Source: Pseudomonas frederiksbergensis (lineage in GTDB: Bacteria > Pseudomonadota > Gammaproteobacteria > Pseudomonadales > Pseudomonadaceae). Taken from it: a stretch of DNA of 64,000 nucleotides. Where the stretch lies: assembly GCF_003732275.1 (NCBI RefSeq), contig NZ_MOBM01000004.1, positions 62,001 to 126,000 of the forward strand, read 5' to 3'. The notes beneath the pieces were generated by a model. The model ran no database searches. It was not told the DNA's origin and saw nothing but the letters and a program-made list of their open reading frames with translations. The translations under genes and the position numbers were made by a program. Positions 19,368-28,404 of this stretch are shown in pieces. Numbering within the stretch: position 1 is the stretch's first letter; each line of letters begins with the position of its first letter.

Positions 19368-19412
19368 ACGTCCGTTATTGATCAACGGGCAGCTAAGGGT
19401 CCAGGCTGTGTA

Positions 19413-20125
19413 AAAACGCACTGAATACGTCGAAAGTTGAGAGCTACGGGCGTTGCCTGCGAAACCAGCAGACTGAAGCGCGAATTGCCCTCGTCAGCTA
19501 CATAGGCGTTCGTAAATGCTGTTTGGGCCGCGTCAGCGGCCCAAACAGCCACTCACGGTCGATCAAACGGCTGGATTCACGCCCAGATCGCTTCAAGCAG
19601 TCCTGATATGCCGAAGATGCTCATCATCCGTTTGAGGTTGTAGGCGAGCACGTGAAGGCTCATTTCGGTGCTTACCCTTGGTAGGGTTTTGGTCAGGAAG
19701 TGGGTACTTCCCATCCAGTATTTGAGCGTTCCAAAAGGATGTTCAACGGTCTATCGGCGACGCCTCATCATCGTTGGATCATTTTCCAGCCGTACCTGCA
19801 TCGCATCGATTACGGCTTCATGTTCCCAGCGCTTTACCCGGCGCTCCTTACCCGTCGTACATTGCTTGTGCATTGCGCAGGACTGGCAGCCCGAGAACCA
19901 ATAACAGTGCAGTAGCATGCCGTCTTCCACCGAAGAATGCCGCCGGGTCAGTAACTGTCCCGCAGGGCATCGATACTCGTCCGATGCAGCAACGCAGATG
20001 AAGTCCTGCTTACCAAATCGGCCTTCGGCTTTGCTGCCTGATGTCAGGGGTTTCGGCACGAAAGTAGTGATGCCGGCTTGCTCGCAAGCAAGGATTTCCA
20101 GACCTTTGTAATAACGGCCGTGCTA
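19413..20125 (-). mobile_element. IS1182-type transposase remnant
   Basis: On the minus strand the 3' part of an IS1182-like transposase is readable: FVPKPLTSGSKAEGRFGKQD, a Cys-rich stretch (CPAGQLL, GCQSCAMHKQCTTGKERR) and HPFGTLKYWMGSTHFLTK, ending at 19577. A TAG replaces one codon after MMRRRR, and everything upstream of about 20125 is missing. Beyond the stop lies a perfect 13-bp stem hairpin (19519-19548) and a terminal sequence GGCTGTGTAAAAACG near 19413, so only the 3' end of the element survives. Confidence 0.85.
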
Positions 20126-20527
20126 TGGCCGGCGGATAGGCACCCGCTACTTTTCGTACACTGCCAGATTCGGAAGTGGTTTTCGGAGTTTCCCTAACCT
20201 TTTTGGGGCATGGATAACAGACCGGGGCTGGCTTGGACCTCGCCATTTTCCAACGCACTCTTCAGCTGTCACCATCACGCACTTATTTCCGGCGGCCCGT
20301 TACTAAATGTGCCACTCCGGTGTAAAAACCTCAAAGCTCACCGATCCAAAGGTCTGGCGGATTTATTTTTTTCGCTTTTTTTTTATATTGGTTCTAATGA
20401 GTTGCGCGGCTTTCAGGCGTTTTGGTGCACCTGAACGAAGACGGATGGAGAAGACTGGCTGCAAAATTGCTTACGTGTACGTGTATGTACAAGCCTATAC
20501 GATAGACGGACCTAAGGGGAACACCTG
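20126..20527 (+). other. AT-rich upstream region of the phosphoribosyl cluster
   Basis: No gene is recognised. The stretch holds a T-rich run (about 20367-20390) and is distinctly AT-rich before the cluster begins, as expected for acquired promoter DNA. A candidate operator lies at 20476-20491. Confidence 0.4.
20476..20491. promoter_or_regulatory. Candidate operator TGTAC-N6-GTACA
   Basis: A perfect 5-bp inverted repeat with a 6-bp spacer, inside ACGTGTACGTGTATGTACAAG, 37 bp before the first codon of the monooxygenase gene. Its symmetry and place suggest a repressor or activator site, but no regulator gene lies in the cluster. Confidence 0.35.
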
Positions 20528-21588
20528 ATGAAGCTGGGAGCTTTTATGATGCCGGCGCATCCGCGCCATCGATCCATCCGCGACGGCCATTTTCACGATC
20601 TGGATACGCTGGAATATCTGGACCGCATCGGTTTCGCGAGCATTACATGATGCCGTCAGAGCCATGCCCTTCACCCGATCTGCTGATCGCGCAAGCCTTC
20701 CTCAAAACCAAACGCATCAAACTGGCTCCCGGGGCCTTTATGTTGCCTTTCCATCACCCTGCGGAACTGGCGCATCGCATCAGTTGGCTCGACCATATTT
20801 CCGAAGGACGCCTCATGGTCGGAATCGGGGCCAGTGGCACCAACCTCGATCTTGAAATGTTCAACATTGATCACAAGTCTGGCGCGCATCGCGAGATGAC
20901 CGCCGAGTCGATCGCGATCATGACCCGCTTTTGGGAAAGCGAAGGCCCCTTTGAGTATCGCGGTAAGTACTGGACCGTCCGGCGGCCTGCCGATCAGATG
21001 GACAAATGTTCGGGTTACCACCTCAAGCCATTCCAACAGCCATACCCACCGATTGGTGTGACGGGCCTTTCGGCCTCATCCGCCACCCTGGGACTCGCCG
21101 GTGCCAATGGCTGGATCCCCATCAGTTTTTGCTTCACCCCGCAGTACCTGCATACCCATTGGGCGGCCGTGGAACGCGGGGCGCTTGAGGCTGGGCGCGT
21201 TGCGCCGTCAAGAGACATGTGGCGGGTGAGCCGCCCGTTCTTCGTCGCCGACACCGATAAAGAGGCCTGGCGTCGTTCGGTGGGCGGTGAGATGGGCCGC
21301 TATTTCCGCGAGGACTACCTGCCGATGCTGGCGGGTAACAACGCCTTGGGACTACTCAAGCATCACCCCGACGTGCCAGACAGCGATGTGACGGTGGAGT
21401 ATGTCGCCCAGCATTGCTGGATCGTGGGTTCTGCCGAGACGGTCAGGCAGCGAATCGAGGACATGCAGGAACAGTCCGGCGGTTTCGGCGTGTTGCACAT
21501 CATGTGCTTCGACCATCTGGATGACCTGGCTGCGACCCGAGACAGTTATGCCGCCCTGGCAGGGATAGTCGCTAACGATTTCGCCTGA
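20528..21588 (+). pseudogene. Luciferase-like (LLM) flavin monooxygenase, 5' frameshifted
   Basis: The reading starts MKLGAFMMPAHPRHR and runs to EYLDRIGFA, typical of FMNH2-dependent luciferase-like monooxygenases. It then stops at a TGA (20648-20650) near 20640. The rest of the protein continues in another frame from HYMMPSEP onward (PGAFMLPFHHPAELAHRISW, SEGRLMVGIGASGTN). The usual joining residues (about EAWIGE) are absent and the frame change equals a loss of 1 base modulo 3, so a deletion of about 16 bp fits. A product from Met 20647 would lack the first strand and helix, so it is probably inactive. First gene of the cluster. Confidence 0.82.
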
Positions 21589-21615
21589 CTCATCTCAATG
21601 GAATGGGAGAGCTCC

Positions 21616-22227
21616 ATGCAACGACCTTTCACAACGATCGGCGCCACGCACAACATCGCGTTGATGGTGATCGATATGCAACACGATTTTGTCGACGAAG
21701 ACGCACCCATCGCCTGCAAGGGCGCCGGCGCCATTGTGCCGATGATCCACGAATTGGCCGGGTTGGCGCGCACCTTGGGGATCCCGGTTATCTATACCCG
21801 CGAGTCGCATCGCAAGCAGAAAGTCGATTTCGGGTTGGAACTTGAATACGGCGAAACCGAGCATTGCGTCGAGGGTACGCCGGGGATCGAGATCATCGAC
21901 GAACTACGCCCCCACGAGAGTGATTATGTCCTGGTGAAACGCCGTTACAGCGGCTTCTTTGCGACAGACCTGGACTTGCTGCTCAAGGGCCTGGGCGTCA
22001 ATACGCTGGTGTTGACCGGTGTCGCGACCGACGTTTGCGTGCGTGCTACCGCCCAGGACGCCTTGCAGTTGGATTACCGGGTCTGGGTGCCGCACGAATG
22101 CGTGGCGGGTACCAGTGAGGCTCGCCACCTGGCGGCCCTGGAACATATCGGTTATGTGCTTGGCCGGGTTTTGCCTGTGGAGTCGGTCATGCAACACATG
22201 CGTGACAGCTGCGAGGTGCCGACATGA
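21616..22227 (+). CDS. Isochorismatase-like cysteine hydrolase
   Basis: 203 residues. The catalytic triad of this family is seen: Asp in VIDMQHDFVDED, Lys in VKRRYSGFFATDL and Cys in VLTGVATDVCVRATAQDA. Members hydrolyse amide or vinyl-ether bonds (nicotinamidase, RutB, isochorismatase). GGGAG precedes the ATG at 21616; an in-frame ATG at 21598 is less well placed. A luciferase-like monooxygenase next to such a hydrolase recalls RutA/RutB, which open the uracil ring; that parallel is inference. Its stop overlaps the next start (ATGA). Confidence 0.88.
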   Translation: MQRPFTTIGATHNIALMVIDMQHDFVDEDAPIACKGAGAIVPMIHELAGLARTLGIPVIYTRESHRKQKVDFGLELEYGETEHCVEGTPGIEIIDELRPHESDYVLVKRRYSGFFATDLDLLLKGLGVNTLVLTGVATDVCVRATAQDALQLDYRVWVPHECVAGTSEARHLAALEHIGYVLGRVLPVESVMQHMRDSCEVPT

Positions 22228-23279
22228 GCGCGATACAGGGGGCCAAACAGCTGCCGTGTGCCGATTACCATCAGGTGATTCGCCAGTTGGTCGAAGAACG
22301 GGCCAATCTGACCCGACTGGAGACGAGGCACGTGGTCGAGGCCATTCTCGATCGCCAGTTCAGCGACCTGCAAATTGCCGCCACGCTGGTTGCCTTGAGT
22401 CGCAAAGGTGAGACGGCGGATGAGATTGCAGGGGCGGTCGATGCCATTTTGAGCCGCAGTACACCCTTGCAGACCGGCTTCGACAACGCGGTCGATATCG
22501 GCGGAACGGGTGGTGACCGAGCCGGTACTTTCAATATTTCCACCACAGCTGCCTTTGTGGCCGCAGCGGCGGGAGTGCCGGTTGTGAAGCACGGCAACCG
22601 CAGCGTTACCAGCCATTGTGGCAGCAGCGACATGATTGCTGCGCTGGGCGTGAATGTTGAGCAACGCAGTACTGCGCAGCAAATCCGCGCGGACCTCGCC
22701 TCGTACAACTTTGCCTTTGTGGCCACCGCCAGCTTTCACCGGTTTGCGCCGCGTATCGGTGAAATCAGGCGTGAGATCGGCGTACGCAGCCTCTTCAACC
22801 TGGCGGGCCCGCTGGTTCACCCGGCGGGCGTCAAGCGTCAGCTGATCGGCGTCGCACGCCGCTCCCAGCTTGAACTGATGGCCGACACGCTACTCAGACT
22901 GGGTCGCGAAGAAGCCTTCGTGGTGCATGGCATCGATGGCCTCGATGAGGTCAGTTGTGTCGGCGAAACCCTGGTTGCGCATGTTCGTCACGGCACTGTC
23001 GAGACGTTCAGCCTGCATCCGCGTGACTTCGGCGTTGACGCTTGCCGTATGCAGGACCTTGCCGGTGGTGACCCCCTACGCAACGCGCAACTGTGCACCT
23101 CTGTCATTGAAGGCGAGCGAGGGCCGCGCAGCGATGCGGTGGTTATCGCGGCGAGCGCGCTGTTGGTGTTGAGTGCCAGGGCGGAGAGTTTCCTGGAAGG
23201 TGCAAACATGGCCCGCGCAGCGATTGATAGCGGCAAGGCCTGTCAGGTTTTTCAAGGATTTTTAGGGCAGGGATTATGA
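22224..23279 (+). CDS. Anthranilate phosphoribosyltransferase homologue (TrpD-like)
   Basis: 351 residues of the TrpD family, which transfers 5-phosphoribosyl from PRPP to anthranilate. Present are the PRPP/Mg loop DIGGTGGDRAGTFNIST, VVKHGNRSVTSHCGSSDM and the later helix region REIGVRSLFNLAGPLVHP. Length is as usual. No trpE/G or trpC lies nearby and the gene overlaps its neighbours on both sides (ATGA junctions), so it belongs to this cluster rather than to tryptophan synthesis. The real acceptor may be a different aromatic acid. Confidence 0.88.
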   Translation: MSAIQGAKQLPCADYHQVIRQLVEERANLTRLETRHVVEAILDRQFSDLQIAATLVALSRKGETADEIAGAVDAILSRSTPLQTGFDNAVDIGGTGGDRAGTFNISTTAAFVAAAAGVPVVKHGNRSVTSHCGSSDMIAALGVNVEQRSTAQQIRADLASYNFAFVATASFHRFAPRIGEIRREIGVRSLFNLAGPLVHPAGVKRQLIGVARRSQLELMADTLLRLGREEAFVVHGIDGLDEVSCVGETLVAHVRHGTVETFSLHPRDFGVDACRMQDLAGGDPLRNAQLCTSVIEGERGPRSDAVVIAASALLVLSARAESFLEGANMARAAIDSGKACQVFQGFLGQGL

Positions 23280-24496
23280 AAACAACCATCAAGATTTGTG
23301 GCATCACCACGCTGGAGGATGCGTTGGCGGCAGTCGGTGCCGGCGCCAATGCACTGGGTTTTGTCTTTTCGCCAAGCCCGCGCCAGGTCAGTGCCGAAGT
23401 GGTGCGCGGCATCATCAACCGGCTGCCGCCGTTTATCAGCACTGTCGGCGTATTTGTCGATGAGCCGTTGCCCGTCGTACTGGATACGATCAAGCGCTCC
23501 GGCATCTCGATGGTCCAATTGCAGGGCCATGAGAGCAATGAGTATTGCCAGCAGATCGATAAGCCCGTGATCAAAGGCTTTCGTGTCGCCGCTGAAGTGG
23601 ATGTTGACCTGATCAATAGCTATAAGGTGAGCGCCTATCTGTTCGACACCTACGTTGAAGGGCAGGACGGTGGTACGGGACAGCGTTTCGATTGGGAGCT
23701 GCTGCGCCGTGGTCATTTTTCACGCCCGGTAATCGTCGCCGGAGGCTTGAATGTAAACAACGTGCGGCACCTGATGGAGGCCTTGAACCCTGACGGGGTG
23801 GATGTCAGCAGCGGCGTCTCAGCAACCGCCACCACCAAGGACAGCGCCAAAATGCGCGCCTTTGTCTCGGCGGTTGAAAAAGCCGGCCAGGAACCATGTC
23901 TGGAAAAGGTCGCATTGGGTGAAGTCGATATCCTGCGCGACGCCTTCCATGACCGGCCACTGGTGGAGGTCAACGGCAAGCAGTTCCTGATCAACTCGCT
24001 CACCGAGCAGGTGCCCGCGACCCCGGCGCGATTGCTGCACGTGGCGGCGCAACGGGTGTGCGAGGCAGCAGAACTCTCCCCAGGGTTGAAACTGGTGGGT
24101 GAGGAGGACAAGGGCGGGGTCCTGCTGGCTGCTGTCTCGTTGCTCTGCGGCCTGCCATTTGGCATCGCGGGCTGGTATCCGTCGGGGCTCGAAGGGCAGG
24201 TCAAGGTCGGCTTCGACTGTGAGTATATTTCGGGCGAGTTGTACCTGAACGGCGTCGAGCCTGGTGATCGGGTGGTCATTGTCGATGACCTGATCAGCAC
24301 CGGCGGAACGCTTATCGGCTTGATAGAGGCTGTACGACGGGCTGGCGCGCATGTCGAGCAGATTATCTGTGTGGCCGAAAAACTCGACTACGCCGGCGTG
24401 GAGCGGGTGCGCGAGGTCACAGGCCTGGAGGTCAAGACCCTGATTCGGGTGCGAGTGTCCGGGGCAACGTCCAGCGTGGTCAGCGTTGCCTATTAA
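23276..24496 (+). CDS. TrpF-like isomerase fused to a type I phosphoribosyltransferase
   Basis: 406 residues with two domains. Residues 1 to about 205 match phosphoribosylanthranilate isomerase: IKICGITTLEDALAAVGAGA with catalytic Cys, GVFVDEP, VQLQGHE, DTYVEGQDGGTGQRFDW with catalytic Asp, VIVAGGLNVNNV and GVDVSSGVS. Residues from about 215 match a type I PRTase, with the PRPP-binding signature VVIVDDLISTGGT near residues 338-350. I do not recall this fusion. It overlaps the TrpD homologue by 4 bp, so both probably act on the same N-phosphoribosyl compound. What the second PRTase acts on is unknown. Confidence 0.85.
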   Translation: MKTTIKICGITTLEDALAAVGAGANALGFVFSPSPRQVSAEVVRGIINRLPPFISTVGVFVDEPLPVVLDTIKRSGISMVQLQGHESNEYCQQIDKPVIKGFRVAAEVDVDLINSYKVSAYLFDTYVEGQDGGTGQRFDWELLRRGHFSRPVIVAGGLNVNNVRHLMEALNPDGVDVSSGVSATATTKDSAKMRAFVSAVEKAGQEPCLEKVALGEVDILRDAFHDRPLVEVNGKQFLINSLTEQVPATPARLLHVAAQRVCEAAELSPGLKLVGEEDKGGVLLAAVSLLCGLPFGIAGWYPSGLEGQVKVGFDCEYISGELYLNGVEPGDRVVIVDDLISTGGTLIGLIEAVRRAGAHVEQIICVAEKLDYAGVERVREVTGLEVKTLIRVRVSGATSSVVSVAY

Positions 24497-24521
24497 CGTC
24501 TGCAAGAGCGAGAACACTGTG

Positions 24522-25772
24522 ATGAAAAGCAAAATATTTCCAGGATGGTACGTGGTGTTCGCGGCGCATCTGCTGCTGGCGCTTATATTTGGTGGCGCTT
24601 ACTCCTTCGGCGCGTTCTTTTCACAGATTCAGTCCAACTTCGATGTGGGGCGTTTTTCCGTGGCCTCGGTGTTTTCACTGACGGCGTTTATCTACTACGT
24701 GGTTGGGGTGTTTTCCGGTTCGTTGGCGGATCGCATCTCTACCCGGGCTGTGGTCGGGGTGGGCATCGTACTGCTGGCACTGGGGTTCTTTCTCAGTAGC
24801 CTTGCCTCGGGATCGTTGCAGCTATTCCTGGTGTGTTTCTGTTCCCTGGTCGGGCTGGGTGTCGGCCTGGTGTATGTGCCCACGGTGGCCGCGGTTCAGC
24901 GCTGGTTCGTCAAGAATCGCAGCAAGGCGTCGGGCATTGCACTGGCGGGAACCGGGGTCGGAACGTTTGTCGGTCCATCGGCCGCCGGGCTGCTCATGCA
25001 GCACTTTTCCTGGGAGTCGACCCTGCAGATTTTTGCGCTGGCGATTCTTGTGGTGGGGCTGCTGGTGGCGTCGCTGGTCAGGAGCAATCCGCAAGAATTG
25101 GGGCTGTTTCCGGATGGCCTCACGCCCGCAGATGCGAGTACCGGGCGACATGCGGCGCCCAGCGGCATGCGCTTGGCCGAGGCTGCGCGTACGGGGCGAT
25201 TCTGGTGGTATTTCGGGGCGATTTTTTTTGGCTCGGTGGGGCTGTTTCTCGCGCTGGTGCATATCAACCCCTACGCGCGGCAATTTGGTATTTCCGCTAC
25301 CCAAGCCAACTTGTTGATTGGGCTGATCGGCGTCGGCAACGTCGCCGGCCGGTTGTTCCTGGGCAGCATCGGTGACCGGATGGGCGCGCGTCGCCTGCTG
25401 ATCGTTTTGACCTTCGCGCTGGTGCTGCTCAACCTGCTGTGGCTGGGTGCCCATACGTTCATCACGCTGGCGCTGTTCGCCCTGTGTTTCGGTGTGGCCA
25501 ATGGTGGCTGCATATCCCTTTACCCATCGGTGGCCGCCAGTTGGTTCGGCACGGCGAATCTGGGTGCGATCCTGGGCTCGCTGTACATCTCGGTGGGGGT
25601 GGCCGCCCTGATCGGCGGGAGCGTCGCAGGGCTGCTGTTCGACCTTTATCAGAGTTACTCGGCTTCGATCATGCTGGGTGCGCTCTGTGCGCTGCTATCG
25701 GTGGTGTTCGTCCTGATTGCCGGTCGCCCGTTGCCTGAGGTTGCGGTCCCGGCAGCCTCGGCAGGTTCCTGA
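24522..25772 (+). CDS. MFS transporter (OFA / monocarboxylate-like)
   Basis: 416 residues, 12 predicted helices. The start (PGWYVVFAAHLLLALIFGGAYSFGAFF), LVYVPTVAAVQRWFVKNRSKASGIALAGTGVG and the second-half GRLFLGSIGDRMGARRLL fit the oxalate/formate-antiporter-like branch of MFS, whose members move organic acids. An earlier in-frame ATG at 24486 overlaps the previous gene; 24522 starts right before the first hydrophobic helix. In this cluster it would import the acid substrate or export the product. Confidence 0.87.
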   Translation: MKSKIFPGWYVVFAAHLLLALIFGGAYSFGAFFSQIQSNFDVGRFSVASVFSLTAFIYYVVGVFSGSLADRISTRAVVGVGIVLLALGFFLSSLASGSLQLFLVCFCSLVGLGVGLVYVPTVAAVQRWFVKNRSKASGIALAGTGVGTFVGPSAAGLLMQHFSWESTLQIFALAILVVGLLVASLVRSNPQELGLFPDGLTPADASTGRHAAPSGMRLAEAARTGRFWWYFGAIFFGSVGLFLALVHINPYARQFGISATQANLLIGLIGVGNVAGRLFLGSIGDRMGARRLLIVLTFALVLLNLLWLGAHTFITLALFALCFGVANGGCISLYPSVAASWFGTANLGAILGSLYISVGVAALIGGSVAGLLFDLYQSYSASIMLGALCALLSVVFVLIAGRPLPEVAVPAASAGS

Positions 25773-25786
25773 GCGAGGGCGCAGCG

Positions 25787-27205
25787 ATGACGGACAGCCT
25801 TGAGATTTATGATCTGCGCTCCGCTCTGGGTGTGCTTGAGCGTCACGGGCAAACCGTGGCGCAAACCGATACACCGATTGATCCGAACCTTGAGTTACTG
25901 AGTGACTACCTGGGGGCGTACCGAACAACGACCAACTCGGTGATGAGCGCCGAACAACCTCTGCGCTTATACCGCAAGCCGCGCACGGGTGCCTTTGCGG
26001 TGCTGTTGGGGGTATTCGGCAGTCGGGCCAACAGCCGGATTTTCCTGGACCCTCAAGGCCGGCACAGCAGGGAGGTGTGCAATGCCGAGTTGGTGTATCG
26101 GGCGATCATGAACCCGATCGCGCCCGTCATGGTGCGCCCTGCGACGGAGCGGGTGGTGATGGAAAACCCTGACTTGCAGGCGCTGCTGCCGGCGCTCACG
26201 TGTTCGGTCGGTGACCCGGGGCCGACCATTACGCTGGGCATGGTGTATGCCCGCGATGAGCGCAGTGGCGCGACCAATTGTTCGGTGCACCGCATCACGA
26301 TCAAACCCTCTTCGGTGGCTATTGCGATCTATCCAGGTGGCGACCTGCAACGCCTGATTGATCTGCATACCCAGCGGGGCGAACGGCTGTCGGTTTCAGT
26401 CAACATCGGCATGGACCCGGCCATCTACATCGCGGCTGCCTTGAGTAAACCAGCCCTCGGGTTTGGTGATGACGAACTGGGCGTCGCGGGCGCGATTCGT
26501 GGGCGCGGCGTCGAACTTGCGCCGTGCTATTCCAACGCCGGGCGGTTTGTCGAACACGCCGAGATTGTGCTGGAAGCGACCCTGGGGACCGAAATGGAAG
26601 CCGAGTCTGAGGTCGGCGATGCGCACTCCATGCCGGAGTACCTGGGTTACTACTCGCCGTGCGGCGAAGTATCGACCCTGCGTGTGAGTGCCTTGAGCCA
26701 TCGCCCGGGCGCCCTCTATCAGGCGCTCTCGGGGCCGGGTCGAGAGCAATCGGAATTACTGGGTGCTGGCCAGGAAGCGTCGATCCTGCGGTTGCTCAGT
26801 GAGTGGGGGATCAGCACGCGGGTCAAGGATATCGTGGCGCAACCCGCCGGCGGCGGGCACCTGTTTACCGTGTTGCAGGTAGTCAAGTCGTGCGAGGCGG
26901 ATGATCAGCAGGTCAGGCAGTTGGCGCAGCGGCTGCTCGAAGCCATCTCCAGTACCAAGAATATTGTGCTGGTGGACGAGGACGTCAATCCCTGTTCCGC
27001 CGAGGACGTGTTGTGGGCGATGTCCACCCGCTTTCGGGCAGAAATGGATATTCACCGCACTCGACCGCTGCCAGGCACGCCGCTTGACCCGACGCTGTCG
27101 AGCCTTTACTGCAGGGGGGAGCACACGGGGGCGGCGCCCAAAAGCATCTTCGATTGCACCGTTCCGTTTGCCCTGCGCTCACGGTTTCGCCGGGCGTTTG
27201 CCTGA
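25787..27205 (+). CDS. UbiD-family (prFMN-dependent) decarboxylase
   Basis: 472 residues resembling UbiD, which (de)carboxylates aromatic or alpha,beta-unsaturated acids using prenylated FMN made by UbiX. Seen: an N-terminal block (NPIAPVMVRPATERVVMENP), SVNIGMDPAIYIAAALSKPA, EAESEVGDAHSMPEYLGYYSPCG with acidic residues in the active-site region, and KNIVLVDEDVNPCSAEDVLWAMSTRF, the UbiD signature near the C-terminus. No ubiX lies in the window. It probably removes a ring carboxylate after or before phosphoribosylation; this is inference. Confidence 0.85.
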   Translation: MTDSLEIYDLRSALGVLERHGQTVAQTDTPIDPNLELLSDYLGAYRTTTNSVMSAEQPLRLYRKPRTGAFAVLLGVFGSRANSRIFLDPQGRHSREVCNAELVYRAIMNPIAPVMVRPATERVVMENPDLQALLPALTCSVGDPGPTITLGMVYARDERSGATNCSVHRITIKPSSVAIAIYPGGDLQRLIDLHTQRGERLSVSVNIGMDPAIYIAAALSKPALGFGDDELGVAGAIRGRGVELAPCYSNAGRFVEHAEIVLEATLGTEMEAESEVGDAHSMPEYLGYYSPCGEVSTLRVSALSHRPGALYQALSGPGREQSELLGAGQEASILRLLSEWGISTRVKDIVAQPAGGGHLFTVLQVVKSCEADDQQVRQLAQRLLEAISSTKNIVLVDEDVNPCSAEDVLWAMSTRFRAEMDIHRTRPLPGTPLDPTLSSLYCRGEHTGAAPKSIFDCTVPFALRSRFRRAFA

Positions 27206-27238
27206 TTGGTTTTTGCCCATTTGAGTGATCCATGGCCT

Positions 27239-27937
27239 ATGCACTATTGCACCCTGCTGATTGATTTCGATGGCACTCTGTTCGACACTCGCAATGCTAT
27301 CCGCAAAACCCTTGAAACCCTGGCCAGCCGCCGTGGAGTGGCGCCTTTTGCTGCGCACTTGATCGACCAGGTGATCGACCAGGGTCTCTCGTTGGTGGAT
27401 ATGCTGGGTGTACTGCTGGGTGCTGCTGATGTGCCTGAGTTGCCGGCGTGGGTCGCGGACTATCGAGCGATCTACAACGGCGGATTGGGTGTTGCCCAGA
27501 GTGCGCCTTATCCCGGTGTCGAAGCCGTTCTGCACCAACTGCATGAGGCGGGTAAAGAGCTGTTTATTGTTTCCAACAAGGGCGAGGTCTCGATCCTCGC
27601 CACGCTTGAACAGTACCGTCTAGGCTCGTGCTTTCGCGGGGTCGTGGCGGCTGTCGGCGATCGCGCGCCCAAGCCCAGCCCAGACAGCTTTTTTGAACAG
27701 GTCAAGCCGCGGATGCGCAACGGCGACAACGCCCGGGTCTTGGTGATTGGCGACACCGAGATCGACCTTGGCTATGCCCGCAACCTTGGCGTAGCGAGTT
27801 GCTGGGCGGCTTACGGGTATGGGCTGGCACCACTCTGCGAGGTGCTGGCGCCAGATTTCGTTATCCAGTCGGCGACTGATCTGCTACGGCTGGAGGACTG
27901 CCGCGCGTCCAGGAGGCGCCCGAGTGCCGAGAGTTAG
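27239..27937 (+). CDS. HAD-superfamily phosphatase
   Basis: 232 residues like phosphoglycolate phosphatase. HAD motif I is LLIDFDGTLFDTR with nucleophile Asp, motif II Ser-Asn in LFIVSNKGE, motif III the Lys in GDRAPKPSPD, and motif IV GDTEIDLGYARN. The alpha-helical cap lies between motifs I and II. The ATG at 27239 begins directly at the first strand; a longer frame from 27206 is less likely. Last gene of the cluster; dephosphorylating a ribose- or ribulose-5-phosphate intermediate would suit it. Confidence 0.87.
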   Translation: MHYCTLLIDFDGTLFDTRNAIRKTLETLASRRGVAPFAAHLIDQVIDQGLSLVDMLGVLLGAADVPELPAWVADYRAIYNGGLGVAQSAPYPGVEAVLHQLHEAGKELFIVSNKGEVSILATLEQYRLGSCFRGVVAAVGDRAPKPSPDSFFEQVKPRMRNGDNARVLVIGDTEIDLGYARNLGVASCWAAYGYGLAPLCEVLAPDFVIQSATDLLRLEDCRASRRRPSAES

Positions 27938-28100
27938 TTTGGCGAACAGATAATCTCATCGAGCTGACCAACGCGCCCATCCGTGCCAGTTGCCCGCGAG
28001 TCAGGCTATTGATTCCACCACTGCTACGGGTTGGCGAACCGATCACCTAAAGTCTCATCGACCATCCTGCGCAACGTATATGCATGCTCGGCGGTCTGGA

Positions 28101-28404
28101 TTACAACTTGCCGAAAGACAGATCTATTACCTTCGGATCGCTCTGTTTTGCTTTTAGAACTCGGATCTCGGCTATCAATACCTCGTTGATGGAGGCAAGG
28201 TTAGCGACTTTGGCGCGCAGCTCATCAATCTCTTCGCGGAGCGTTCGATTCTTCTCGCGCTCAGTCAAGAGATCCTGCTGTTTCACATCGCGCTGGGCAC
28301 GACTCGAACGCCCCTGAGCATCGCGGATCGCCTCGGCGACAGTTGGATAGTGATTGTGAATCATGGCGGTTGAAACACCCGCTTCACGCGCCACCGCGGC
28401 AATA
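28101..28404 (-). pseudogene. Tn554-type accessory protein fragment (DUF6262-like)
   Basis: The frame reads VAREAGVSTAMIHNHYPTVAEAIR, then a heptad-rich coiled coil (LREEIDELRAKVANLASINE) to FGKL. It resembles the TnpC-like accessory protein of Tn554-type transposons, missing its first residues. It is joined directly to the end of the recombinase piece at 28410, so a deletion has fused two transposon genes. No function is expected. Confidence 0.55.

Noticed and set aside
20528..27937. The cluster as a plain tryptophan operon
   Set aside because: There is no trpE, trpG, trpC, trpA or trpB, while UbiD, HAD, monooxygenase and exporter genes are interleaved with overlapping starts.
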